The notes below the pieces were generated by a model. The model ran no database searches, was not told the DNA's origin, and saw nothing but the letters and a program-made list of their open reading frames with translations. Source: CAWARU01 sp963784575 (GTDB lineage Bacteria > Pseudomonadota > Gammaproteobacteria > UBA6186 > Azoamicaceae). Taken from it: DNA of 64,000 nt. Positions 16,653 through 24,628 of this stretch are shown in pieces (the stretch's first letter is position 1; every line of letters begins with the position of its first letter). The stretch spans positions 620,001 through 684,000 of the forward strand of contig CAWARU010000001.1 in the NCBI GenBank assembly GCA_963784575.1, in the 5' to 3' direction. The translations under genes and the position numbers were made by a program.

Positions 16653-17403
16653 GATATTGTTTTTCTAATTGCTGCAAGCTCCCATCCTGGATCATCGTAT
16701 CTATGGCCAGATTAATTTTTTCGATCATTTCCTTGTCATCTTTTCTGACCGCTATGGCATTGCCTTCCGAAAATTCAAGAACTTGCTCTTTTTTCAAGTT
16801 TAAATATTGGTACCCAGTGGCATTGGTGTTTTTCTCCCAATATTTAAATACTGGGATATCTCCAAAAACGCCTTTGATCCTATTATTTTTAAGATCCAAA
16901 AGTGCTTCCTGTATGCTGGCATAGGTTTTCTGCTTCACGTTCGGGTAATGCTTCTTCAAAAAAGACTCAAAACCAGGAGTACCCTTTTGGATTCCGACGA
17001 TATTCATATCGGACAAATCATCCTTAAAAATGAAACCAACAGCTGCGGTATACATAGGTTTAGAAAATAATACTTGATCTTTTCTTGCTTCAGTAATACC
17101 GACACAGCCATAAACCGCATCGATTTTCTTCAAGCTAAGACTCGGGAATAGATTTTCGAAGGGCCTATGCTGAAACTCACAGTTTAAATTGGCTTTATCA
17201 CAGATTTTTTTAACCAATTCAGTTTCAAAGCCGCCGATATTGCCTTTAGTGTCCAAAGTAACAAAGGGCGGATAGGTAGCCTCTGTGGCAAACTTGAACG
17301 TTTTCTTTGCCTGCACATTTTCTGTTGCAGAGAATGAAGATGGAATGCAGGCCATATTACATAAAATGAAAATATAAATGAAAAACGATTTTGCTGTTTT
17401 CAT
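16645..17403 (-). CDS. artJ: Periplasmic arginine/basic amino acid-binding protein
   Basis: The 252-residue product has a signal peptide (FFIYIFILCNMACIPSSFSA) and a type 3 solute-binding domain: TEATYPPFVTLDTKGNIGGF at the start of the mature protein, the DAVYGCVGITEARKDQV strand with the ligand-contacting Arg, and a closing helix LAIDTMIQDGSLQQLEKQY. The pattern fits periplasmic binding proteins for lysine, arginine, ornithine or histidine. The Cys in the signal region could serve as a lipobox, but the fit is weak. It lies 61 bp downstream of artP and overlaps artQ. Confidence 0.88.
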   Translation of the reverse strand: MKTAKSFFIYIFILCNMACIPSSFSATENVQAKKTFKFATEATYPPFVTLDTKGNIGGFETELVKKICDKANLNCEFQHRPFENLFPSLSLKKIDAVYGCVGITEARKDQVLFSKPMYTAAVGFIFKDDLSDMNIVGIQKGTPGFESFLKKHYPNVKQKTYASIQEALLDLKNNRIKGVFGDIPVFKYWEKNTNATGYQYLNLKKEQVLEFSEGNAIAVRKDDKEMIEKINLAIDTMIQDGSLQQLEKQYLE

Positions 17404-17464
17404 AGTTTAATACTCCTAACAATACCACTAATAATCTGTTTACTTCCAATACTTTGGTGAATAA

Positions 17465-18160
17465 TCATTGCGAGCTCCCAGACTGATTCAAAAACTCCCG
17501 CAAACGACTGGTTTTACCTTTAATTAATCCATTCTCGCATTTCACAGTCTCAAGCAGTGAGCCTTTGTCAATAAATAGGACGGTGTTGGACACCCTGCCT
17601 GCAAAATGGATATCATGCGTGATGATGAATACAATGTTTCTGTTCTTAACCAGCATCTGAATGATCCCAACCACGATTTCAGTTCGTTCCGGATCCAATG
17701 CAGAAGTAGGTTCATCCAATAATAAGACCTCTGGATCCATCATTAAGGTTCTTGCAATGGCAACCCTTTGCTGTTCTCCACCTGAAAGGTTTTCTGGATA
17801 AGCCTTTGCTTTTTCCTCCATTCCTAACAGCAGTAATAATTCCAGAGCTTTTCGAATTGCATCTTGTTTTGCAAGTTTCGAGACTTGTATAGGTGCCAAA
17901 ATCAGATTATCAAGCACGGTCATATGCTTCCATAAATGAAATTGTTGGAAAATAATTCCAACCCGCTTCCCATTTAAAACGAGTTCGCCAGAATCAGGCG
18001 CTTCCAGTCCACATAAAATGCGAAATAATGTTGATTTGCCGGCACCACTATTTCCTAAAACGGTAGTGACAGTCCCCTCCTCGGCTTTAAAGTTCACATC
18101 AGAGAGTACTGCTTTACCTTGAAATGACTTACCAAGTTGATTAACTGATATATTATTCAT
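17465..18160 (-). CDS. artP: Arginine ABC transporter ATP-binding protein
   Basis: This 231-residue ATPase has all nucleotide-binding motifs: Walker A GNSGAGKST, Q-loop IIFQQFHLWKHM, signature LSGGEQQRVAIARTL, Walker B EVLLLDEPTSALDPE and the switch His in IITHD. The closest class is the polar amino acid importers. It is the first gene of artPJQM, transcribed away from argR; the 228-bp region between them holds clear ARG boxes, so the operon should be repressed by ArgR when arginine is plentiful. Confidence 0.9.
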   Translation of the reverse strand: MNNISVNQLGKSFQGKAVLSDVNFKAEEGTVTTVLGNSGAGKSTLFRILCGLEAPDSGELVLNGKRVGIIFQQFHLWKHMTVLDNLILAPIQVSKLAKQDAIRKALELLLLLGMEEKAKAYPENLSGGEQQRVAIARTLMMDPEVLLLDEPTSALDPERTEIVVGIIQMLVKNRNIVFIITHDIHFAGRVSNTVLFIDKGSLLETVKCENGLIKGKTSRLREFLNQSGSSQ

Positions 18161-18174
18161 AAATACACCTAAAA

Positions 18175-18263
18175 ATCGAATATTTATTCATATTATTGAT
18201 TATATATTCATTAATTCAAAACTGTCAATACCCATTTGAATAATATCTGAATTATTATTCAGA
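18175..18263. promoter_or_regulatory. ARG boxes (ArgR operators) between artP and argR
   Basis: Two 18-bp ARG boxes lie in tandem with the canonical 3-bp gap: ATCGAATATTTATTCATA at 18175-18192 and TTGATTATATATTCATTA at 18196-18213. A further near-perfect palindrome, TCTGAATTATTATTCAGA, is at 18246-18263. The ArgR consensus half-site is TGAAT with its mirror ATTCA. The first pair is only 15-53 bp from the artP start and should control the transporter; the third lies closer to argR and suggests autoregulation. Confidence 0.85.
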
Positions 18264-18274
18264 ATTTTGCATAT

Positions 18275-18302
18275 TTGTATAAAGGCTTAAGTCTGATATA
18301 CT
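18275..18302 (+). promoter_or_regulatory. Candidate sigma-70 promoter of argR
   Basis: TTGTAT at 18275-18280 and TATACT at 18297-18302 are separated by 16 bp and lie about 85 bp upstream of the argR start, just downstream of the third ARG box at 18246-18263. ArgR bound there would sit next to the -35 element. The call rests on sequence resemblance alone. Confidence 0.4.
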
Positions 18303-18388
18303 GTATATTAGCTAGAGAATACCAGGAAAACCTAGGCTAACTATATGATTTATTTGATTCATTTGAAAATTCTTTAGGATCGTGAAAG

Positions 18389-18847
18389 ATGGTAAAACAA
18401 AAAAACCTTTCGCTTCTTGAATCTTTTCGAGATCTTTTATCAAAAGGGACAGCGCGTACCCAAGAAGATTTAAAAAATAGCCTCAATGAACAAGGCTTTG
18501 AGGTTAATCAATCAAAGATATCCAGGCTACTTAGAAAAATAGGTGCCATCAAAACGCTGGGTGCAGAGGGTCAAATCGTCTATCAACTGCCTTCCGAACC
18601 TGAGCCCCCCATCGCGGGTTCTCCAATTGAAAATCTGGTGCTGGATATTTCACATAATGAAATCATGATAGTGGTGCGAACAAGTCCAGGTTCTGCCTCA
18701 TTGATTGCAAGAGTCATTGATTATAACTCAGAAAAATTAAATTGCCTTGGCAGTGTCGCGGGTGATGACACGATTTTTATTGTTCCGAAGTCTATAAAAA
18801 CACTAGAAAAAACCTATAAAGAACTTAAAGCTCTATTGTTTAGATAA
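18389..18847 (+). CDS. argR: Arginine repressor ArgR
   Basis: The 152-residue product has the family's length and two domains: an N-terminal winged helix (FRDLLSKGTARTQEDLKNSL, then NQSKISRLLRKIGAIKT for DNA recognition) and a C-terminal oligomerisation and arginine-binding domain with VVRTSPGSASLIARVID and the GSVAGDDTIFIVP segment, whose Asp pair contacts the ligand. It is divergent from artP with ARG boxes between them, consistent with arginine-dependent repression of import and of itself. In an arginine-dependent intracellular organism this would make arginine sensing mainly an uptake switch (inference). Confidence 0.95.
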   Translation: MVKQKNLSLLESFRDLLSKGTARTQEDLKNSLNEQGFEVNQSKISRLLRKIGAIKTLGAEGQIVYQLPSEPEPPIAGSPIENLVLDISHNEIMIVVRTSPGSASLIARVIDYNSEKLNCLGSVAGDDTIFIVPKSIKTLEKTYKELKALLFR

Positions 18848-18890
18848 GGTAAAACAACTATTCAGCTACGTCATAAAGAAATGACAAAGA

Positions 18891-21752
18891 TCAAGCAAAT
18901 TTTTTACTCATATTGACTTTCGCATTAGATGATTTAGATATCCTCACTACTTGCGACGAGGAGCGTGCAGAACTACTGAGAAGAAGCGGAGTTTTGTATG
19001 CTTTTTCTTTTGTATTGGGGCTATTCTTACTCTGTGTTGAGGCTGCAGATGTAGGTCTCTGTGAAAGTCCCAATACGGCTGATAATTCCTGTTTTTCGAG
19101 TTCAGTCTTCAATCGGACTATCTCAGCATTGAGTTCTTCTCTTTTTTTAGAAGTGTCTTGCTCTAATCTTTTCAAATCCTGCTCCATTGTTTCAATGTCA
19201 CGCAGTACTGATTCCTTCCTTTTCCTGAATCCCTCTATTTCAGCATTGACTGATTCCGCTTTTTTCTTTGGCATAATTTCTTCTAATTTATCAAAAAAAC
19301 GTCTGATGGAAAGTATGTCGTCCAAATTTTCAAAATCGATATGTCCAGGTAAGCCTTGGGGAAAAAATCGAGCCACGATAAGATCACCTAGACTGCATCG
19401 TAAGGGATCGTTTTTTGATAAACAGGAGATATGCTCAATACAAGCCTGAAGTCTATTGATTTCAGCTTCTTGCAATTCTTCTTTATCTTTGAGATGAGCC
19501 ACAGCAATAAAAGATCCGAAGGGGTATTCGGAACTTTTCTGCAAATAGAGAGAATCATTGAGATTTACATCCATTAATAACATGAACATTATTTTATGTG
19601 CAGACATATACAGCGCACTATTTGAATCACTCACTTTATTGAGGTAATTATAGGCATTAACTGCGTCAAGTGGTCTTAAAGCTTCTTCCTCCTTGCTTAC
19701 TTCTTTGCCTGTCTCTTTGCGCGTTTCTTCCGCCGCCAAATTTCGTCCTGCAAGCAGTGCTCCTAGTTGAAAGAATAAATCATCAAGTTCCTTCTTCCAG
19801 GGTGAATCCCTTAGATTTTCAAGTGCGCTATCAATTTGAGACAGGCAATCAGGTAGTTCCAGAATAAATTTTGGATCATGGCGCTTAAGCTTAATCCTAA
19901 GCAATCCACCCAGTGCTCTGATGTAGGAATTTTTGCTTGCCAGCATGAAATCCAGGGCTGTCTTGCCATCTTTGTTTGGCATTACAACAGAAGCATTTTC
20001 CTTGAGCAATCTCAGAACTACTACAATATTTTCTTTTTCAACTGCCACATGTAATGCGGTATTGCAATTTCGACGTATTGAACGTGCATTTACAAAACCT
20101 TTAATTGAGGAAAGTGCTGCCTCAAGGGAAGCTTTCTGGTTTCCATCCGCAACCTCGAATAAATGTTCAGCATTCAACATGGCTGCAATCGCTAAATAAT
20201 TACCAAATAGGAAAGGGATCTGAGAGGGTTTTTTGCCTTCAGCATTCAGTTGATCAATCATTGCACCATGCAACAAGCAGAGATTGACAATGTCAGGGTG
20301 CCCACGTTTTGCAGCAAGGTGGAGGATATTATCACCCGTAGGGAGGGTTGCTGAAATATCAGCACCTGCCTCTAGAAGAGTTTTCACCACGAGAAAATTT
20401 GTTCTAAAGAACGGTTGACTCACTGCTTCAAGAAGAACTGTTTCACCCAGACAATTTTGTTTGTTAATTTGAATTCCAGGTATCGATAATAAAAGAGTAA
20501 TTATACCAATATATTGGCGATGCACGGCCAACATCAATGCCGTATTGCCTTTTTCATCTTGCTCATTGACATTCACTCCCTTAGAAAGTAACTGCTGCAT
20601 TTCTCTTTCATCTCCAAAATCAGCAGCACGTAAGAAAGATTTTGGTAAATCCAAAGCAAAACGTTTTCTCCCCTCTGCTGCTCGAACTGCAGCCTGTCGC
20701 TTGATGGCTTCTTGATTCATCTTTTTTACTTTTTGTAAAGATACTTTTCGAGTAAGCATAGGTAGCAGGTGTTGATGTCCTATTGCTTCAGCGATTTGAA
20801 CAGCGGAATTTCCAGATTTATCTCTGGCAGAGAGATTGGCACCTGCCTTAATGAGTATTTCTACGATATAGCGATTCCCCTTCCGTATTGCATGGAGGAG
20901 TGGCGTGTCTCCTGCCTCAGCTAGCTCAATATCAGCGCCTGCTTTGATAAGGCATTCCACCATTTCTTTACTATCTTTTGAAATAGCTAATAGAAGAGGA
21001 CTGTCGCCATTATTATTTTTCTGATTAATATTTTCTACCAATTTCGAAAGCATTGCTACCATCTTGCCATGGCCTTGCCAAATTGCAAGCAAGAGTAATG
21101 TATCGCCTGTTTCATTCTGTTCCTCTAGATTGGCGCCAGCCCCAATCAATAACTTGGCAATTTCTGTATATCCCTGCCAAACTGCGATGCGGATAGCCGT
21201 GTCCCCTTCTTCATTCTTTTTGTTGATATCTGTTCTTGACCCAATCAGCATAGCTACAACCTCTTTCTGATTTTGAAGGGTTGCATCCAGCAATTTTTTC
21301 GAAAGAGATTGTTTTATTTTCTCTTTAAGGGTGATGATTAGATTTGAAGCTTCTTGAATATTAAGATAAGCTACTTCATTTTTTTTCTTCTGTTCTGAAC
21401 TTAATGCTGTTTTTCTTGCAAGAAGATTCACTTCCTCAATCTTAAGCGCCGCAATTTTGAGTTTTCTGGCTTCAGTTTGTTCTGCTTTTAGAGCAAGCTC
21501 AACATCTTCTTGCATTTTATGAAGAAATGCATCAAAAAAACTGCGTAAGGATGGAATATCACTGAAATCTTTAAATCCAGCGATACCCGTTAAGCCTGGA
21601 AAAAAGCGATCAATTAAGAGATTTCCTAAAATAACTTTATGAGGATTTTTGGGCCCGCTGCAAAGCAGGTGTTCAAACAGCGCTTCCGCCCTATTGGTTT
21701 TCAGAGATGCTCCTTCACAGTCCTTCCGATTCTTCTGGTCCATCCAGTCCAC
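18891..21752 (-). CDS. Ankyrin-repeat protein with duplicated flanking domain and KKFA tail
   Basis: The 953-residue product contains about ten ankyrin repeats in two blocks (roughly 145-345 and 370-620), for example GYTEIAKLLIGAGANLEEQN and GDTPLLHAIRKGNRYIVEIL. A ~60-residue domain flanks them twice, near residues 21-80 and 767-830, sharing the pattern LG-x-LI-x2-RFFP then FFD (GNLLIDRFFPGLTGIAGF versus GDLIVARFFPQGLPGHIDF). A coiled coil (about 830-890) and a Ser-rich linker lead to the end NMSKKFA. The start is uncertain: GTG 21752 overlaps the previous gene by 52 bp and follows GGAGG closely, and ATG 21743 is in frame. It is the last gene of a four-gene overlapping operon. Ankyrin proteins of this size are often effectors in intracellular bacteria. 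Confidence 0.75.
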   Translation of the reverse strand: MDWMDQKNRKDCEGASLKTNRAEALFEHLLCSGPKNPHKVILGNLLIDRFFPGLTGIAGFKDFSDIPSLRSFFDAFLHKMQEDVELALKAEQTEARKLKIAALKIEEVNLLARKTALSSEQKKKNEVAYLNIQEASNLIITLKEKIKQSLSKKLLDATLQNQKEVVAMLIGSRTDINKKNEEGDTAIRIAVWQGYTEIAKLLIGAGANLEEQNETGDTLLLLAIWQGHGKMVAMLSKLVENINQKNNNGDSPLLLAISKDSKEMVECLIKAGADIELAEAGDTPLLHAIRKGNRYIVEILIKAGANLSARDKSGNSAVQIAEAIGHQHLLPMLTRKVSLQKVKKMNQEAIKRQAAVRAAEGRKRFALDLPKSFLRAADFGDEREMQQLLSKGVNVNEQDEKGNTALMLAVHRQYIGIITLLLSIPGIQINKQNCLGETVLLEAVSQPFFRTNFLVVKTLLEAGADISATLPTGDNILHLAAKRGHPDIVNLCLLHGAMIDQLNAEGKKPSQIPFLFGNYLAIAAMLNAEHLFEVADGNQKASLEAALSSIKGFVNARSIRRNCNTALHVAVEKENIVVVLRLLKENASVVMPNKDGKTALDFMLASKNSYIRALGGLLRIKLKRHDPKFILELPDCLSQIDSALENLRDSPWKKELDDLFFQLGALLAGRNLAAEETRKETGKEVSKEEEALRPLDAVNAYNYLNKVSDSNSALYMSAHKIMFMLLMDVNLNDSLYLQKSSEYPFGSFIAVAHLKDKEELQEAEINRLQACIEHISCLSKNDPLRCSLGDLIVARFFPQGLPGHIDFENLDDILSIRRFFDKLEEIMPKKKAESVNAEIEGFRKRKESVLRDIETMEQDLKRLEQDTSKKREELNAEIVRLKTELEKQELSAVLGLSQRPTSAASTQSKNSPNTKEKAYKTPLLLSSSARSSSQVVRISKSSNAKVNMSKKFA

Positions 21753-22141
21753 TTACCTCCACTTCTTTCGAAGATTCTACCTCTGAAGATTCCACCGCCA
21801 TAAAAGGACTTTCGGGGTATAAAGGGGTTTTCTTCAAGCAGGGTCTGTCTTCCATCAACGTTTCGAGATTCAAGTAATATTTTTTTGAGGCTCGCTATTT
21901 CGCCTAAAATCCGCATTACCGGATGAGTATGTTTTTTCCATAATTCTATTGCGCTGGAGCTTGAAGTAGCTTGTATGGTATTGATCGAGCTTGGAGTAGT
22001 TTGTATATCGCAATAGGTATTCAGATCTATCAGAGCCGCAACCAGTGAGCAATTTGGTGAATCGATCACAACCCCTTTGACTCCTTCCTCTGCCCTGAAT
22101 TTCAACAAGATTGCTGCGTAAGGTGTGATTACTAAAGACAT
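21701..22141 (-). CDS. Hypothetical protein, probable frameshift near its 3' end
   Basis: The 146-residue frame starts with MSLVITPYAAILLKFRAEEG and looks genuine to about residue 115. After that it becomes Gly/Arg-rich and unlike the rest. Removing one A from the AAAA run at about 21819-21822 shifts to a Glu/Ser-rich reading (ESPFMAVESSEVESSKEVEV, then GLDGPEESEGL) ending at TGA 21715-21717, which has the composition of the acidic linkers in neighbouring proteins. Either the sequence has an extra A or the gene is mutated. It overlaps its upstream neighbour by 10 bp and the ankyrin gene by 52 bp. No family is recognised. Confidence 0.5.
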   Translation of the reverse strand: MSLVITPYAAILLKFRAEEGVKGVVIDSPNCSLVAALIDLNTYCDIQTTPSSINTIQATSSSSAIELWKKHTHPVMRILGEIASLKKILLESRNVDGRQTLLEENPFIPRKSFYGGGIFRGRIFERSGGKWTGWTRRIGRTVKEHL

Positions 22142-23790
22142 AGTTGGCTCCTCTGTGATTTCAAGGCTAAATCTAAACGTTCTGAAGTAATGCCCGCACG
22201 TTCAAAAGCACGCCGCCATTGCATGCGTGCGATATAAGGTAATTCCTGGCAGGCATGCGCTGCGCCATGCGGAGTGAAACTGCCACCGCTTGAAGTCGGA
22301 ACATCAACAAAGGCCAGTATCTTATCATCATATTCCCAAGTTTTGAAAGTGCAAGGCAATTCAATTTCAAAATGAGAGCCTTTATTGATAGATATCTTGC
22401 CGCAAGGTATGCGAGCAATGAGATCAAAAGCTTCTTGCATGGTAACTGCCATAGAGGTTCCGGGAATATACTTACCCATTAGGCGATCTAGAATATCGCG
22501 TTTATCCTTGATGTGTTTACTGAGCACAGACAATTGCTCTTTTTCAAAGTCCAATAACTCCGAATGAACTGCAGTTTTAGCCGAAACTTTGCTCAAACTT
22601 TGAGCAGCAGGTTTATCCGCTCTCTTCTCTTGAGCTCTTTCTACATTTTTATCAGCTGTTAATTTGACAATCGCATGTGCTCTCTCTTGCTGCCCTTTTT
22701 CAGACCCGACAAGAGCAGCTCTGGCGAGCTTTTTTGCCCTCTCTCTTTCTAGCCGCGCTTCCTGAAGCATTTTCCTTCGAAGCGCATTCTCTTCGTCTTT
22801 TTTCTTTCGAAATTCCTGAATAACAAGGGGTGATTCAGTTTCTTCCGCTTGCAAAGTTATTTCTGCTTGCTGCTTTACTTCCAATGGAAGTTTCTCTTGC
22901 ACCGGTAATCTCCCTTGCAGCTCTAGCTTTTCATTCAAGCCTTGCTTCTCATCTAACTTTAGTTTCGCTTCGCTTTGCTTCTTTTGCTCCTCACGCTCTC
23001 TAGCCAATTCTTCCTTGCGATATTTGCAATGTGATTTAATCCCATTTAAATTTAATTGAATATCGTAGAGAAAACTATAGTCTATATATAATACCAATTG
23101 GCATTCAGCGGGATCATTCATGTCTCTTTCTGCCATCAATTTCAAACGCTCTTTTTTCCAATCTTCGGTAAATTCCAGTACATTTTTCAATTGCTCACTG
23201 ACATCTATTTCAGGATCTCCCTGATGTTCTTTAAAGTTAATAAGCTCTTCATGAAGACTCTGCAACAAAGCGCTATTTTTTTGCTCGAGTTTTTTCTGCC
23301 AAAACTTCACAGAAGACAATTCCGTGAGTTCGGTATTTTTCTGGAATTCAAGAAAGCTCTGGAACGCTTCTTCAGTGAAGGGCTTAATGATTTCCATAAT
23401 CCGATAGAGAATCTTGCAATTGAAAGCCAAGGGGTTTTTGAAGTTTTTGAAATCTTCGGCAACCAGTTCCTCTTTCACGAGTAATACGGAAAATTGCAGC
23501 CCAAGATATGTCCTAATTGTTTCAGCTGGAGTGTCGAAAATGGTTTCTATGTCTGCTATATATTTGCAAGTTTTTTCATAATCACCTTCCCAATTTGGGA
23601 TCAAATAAGTAGTTATATACAGTCTTGCTTTTGCTTCATTCGAAAATTCTTTGAGTTTTTTATAGCCGCTATTCATGAGCTCGGCTTTAATTTCTGAAAT
23701 TGGCGCAGTTTTTAAAAATTCAATTTTAGTTCTTATCCAATCCTTGAGTGCCTCAAGAAGTTGTTTAATTTCAAAGAGCGCTTTTTCCAA
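22132..23790 (-). CDS. Hypothetical coiled-coil protein with HicA-like C-terminal domain
   Basis: The 552-residue product has a helical N-terminal half, a long Glu/Lys/Arg/Gln-rich coiled-coil and linker region (about 265-420), and a compact C-terminal domain. That domain runs from MQEAFDLIARIP through NKGSHFEIELP and SFTPHG to ELPYIARMQWRRAFERAGI. The GSH motif followed by a terminal helix ending in AGI resembles the HicA / double-stranded RNA-binding-like fold, whose His is catalytic in HicA mRNA interferases. This is a resemblance, not a firm assignment. It starts with TTG and overlaps the 109-residue gene by 20 bp. The C-terminus (SQRSQLCL) lacks the penultimate Phe. Confidence 0.65.
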   Translation of the reverse strand: MEKALFEIKQLLEALKDWIRTKIEFLKTAPISEIKAELMNSGYKKLKEFSNEAKARLYITTYLIPNWEGDYEKTCKYIADIETIFDTPAETIRTYLGLQFSVLLVKEELVAEDFKNFKNPLAFNCKILYRIMEIIKPFTEEAFQSFLEFQKNTELTELSSVKFWQKKLEQKNSALLQSLHEELINFKEHQGDPEIDVSEQLKNVLEFTEDWKKERLKLMAERDMNDPAECQLVLYIDYSFLYDIQLNLNGIKSHCKYRKEELAREREEQKKQSEAKLKLDEKQGLNEKLELQGRLPVQEKLPLEVKQQAEITLQAEETESPLVIQEFRKKKDEENALRRKMLQEARLERERAKKLARAALVGSEKGQQERAHAIVKLTADKNVERAQEKRADKPAAQSLSKVSAKTAVHSELLDFEKEQLSVLSKHIKDKRDILDRLMGKYIPGTSMAVTMQEAFDLIARIPCGKISINKGSHFEIELPCTFKTWEYDDKILAFVDVPTSSGGSFTPHGAAHACQELPYIARMQWRRAFERAGITSERLDLALKSQRSQLCL

Positions 23791-24100
23791 ATTTTCGAGA
23801 TTTAGAATCAGAGTAGATTTCTTTGATTTTCTTTCGATGCTTTCTGAGTGAAAAGGGTTTTCCTTCTAACAAGCTCCAATAATAATAGGTCTGGAGGTAG
23901 GATTTGTAGTTTTCTTCAAGCTTTTTGTCGACGGGAGGTGAAATGCATTCTTCTGGATCTTTTCTCTGCTGTGTGGAGGTCTCCAGTATGGGTTCTTCTA
24001 ATAGAGGATCTAATATAGGATCTTTTATGAGTTCTTCTGTTGCTATTTCCTTTGTGACTTCTTTCGTGATTTCTTTGGTAAGTTTCAGTATGCTTGACAT
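23771..24100 (-). CDS. Small hypothetical protein, first gene of ankyrin operon
   Basis: The 109-residue product begins with a Lys/Glu/Thr-rich helix (TKEITKEVTKEIATEEL), followed by an acidic and Pro-rich stretch and a basic Tyr-rich helix. Near its end it carries KSRKFG followed by KSAL, so the RKF tail seen elsewhere is present but extended by four residues. It opens a minus-strand operon of four genes that overlap by 10-52 bp, suggesting coordinated synthesis. The start ATG at 24100 is preceded by GGGGG-type purines (GGGGGTAAAACA). Function unknown. Confidence 0.55.
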   Translation of the reverse strand: MSSILKLTKEITKEVTKEIATEELIKDPILDPLLEEPILETSTQQRKDPEECISPPVDKKLEENYKSYLQTYYYWSLLEGKPFSLRKHRKKIKEIYSDSKSRKFGKSAL

Positions 24101-24407
24101 TGTTTTACCCCCAATATTACTTAATTTTCCTTTCTTGACTATCTTTAAGGCTAAAGATTTAGTTATATAGCTGAAATAATTTATATACGCTTAGCTATCA
24201 ATTTTAATTAAATTAATTAAAATAATCTCATTGACAAAAAATAATAATACCATATTGCAAGCAATTAATGTACGTATTACATTTAATTTCCTGAAATAAC
24301 GATAACTGATTATACACATATTAATCTTAATTAAATTGGAGACTACATATCTTTTGTACACTCGATTCCGCAGTTTTTTCTGGTTGACGCCGCGTAAATT
24401 TTTAGAT
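24101..24407. other. AT-rich intergenic region
   Basis: The region is strongly AT-rich and holds only spurious frames; a 92-codon minus-strand frame across 24191-24469 has a composition unlike real genes here (Ile/Asn/Leu-rich) and no ribosome site. It probably contains the promoter of the ankyrin operon, but I cannot point to one convincing -35/-10 pair. Confidence 0.4.
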
Positions 24408-24623
24408 TCAAGCTGCTTTTTTATATTTGAAAGAAAGACTCGCCTCCATTCGACCAAGATCACGGCCAACCATATGCTTCTTTGATTGATATACTGGCAG
24501 TATTTTCTCTATAGCTTGCTTAAATTCTACAAGTGATTCTTTGGGGAAGTTTCTCTCCTCCTTAAAAGAAGTGTACGTGGCAGTGATTTTGCATGCCGTT
24601 ACGGTGGTGAAGAATTCAGACAT
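24408..24623 (-). CDS. Possible small protein downstream of autotransporter-like gene
   Basis: A 71-codon frame begins 6 bp after the stop of the autotransporter-like gene on the same strand. Its product is basic and helical with no recognised motif and ends in FKYKKAA. The tight spacing favours a real small gene, but there is no clear ribosome site, so it may be a chance frame. Confidence 0.3.
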   Translation of the reverse strand: MSEFFTTVTACKITATYTSFKEERNFPKESLVEFKQAIEKILPVYQSKKHMVGRDLGRMEASLSFKYKKAA

Positions 24624-24628
24624 CTGGT

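Noticed and set aside
18389..18847. ArgR also ends with Phe second from last (LLFR)
   Set aside because: It is a conserved regulator with a short hydrophobic end and no acidic or Ser-rich linker, so I treat it as coincidence; it does show that the Phe alone is not proof of membership in the tailed group.
23771..24100. RKFG-KSAL as a full member of the tail family
   Set aside because: Four residues follow the motif; kept only as a near match.
24191..24469. 92-codon minus-strand frame as a gene
   Set aside because: Ile/Asn-rich composition from AT-rich DNA, no ribosome site, overlaps another doubtful frame.
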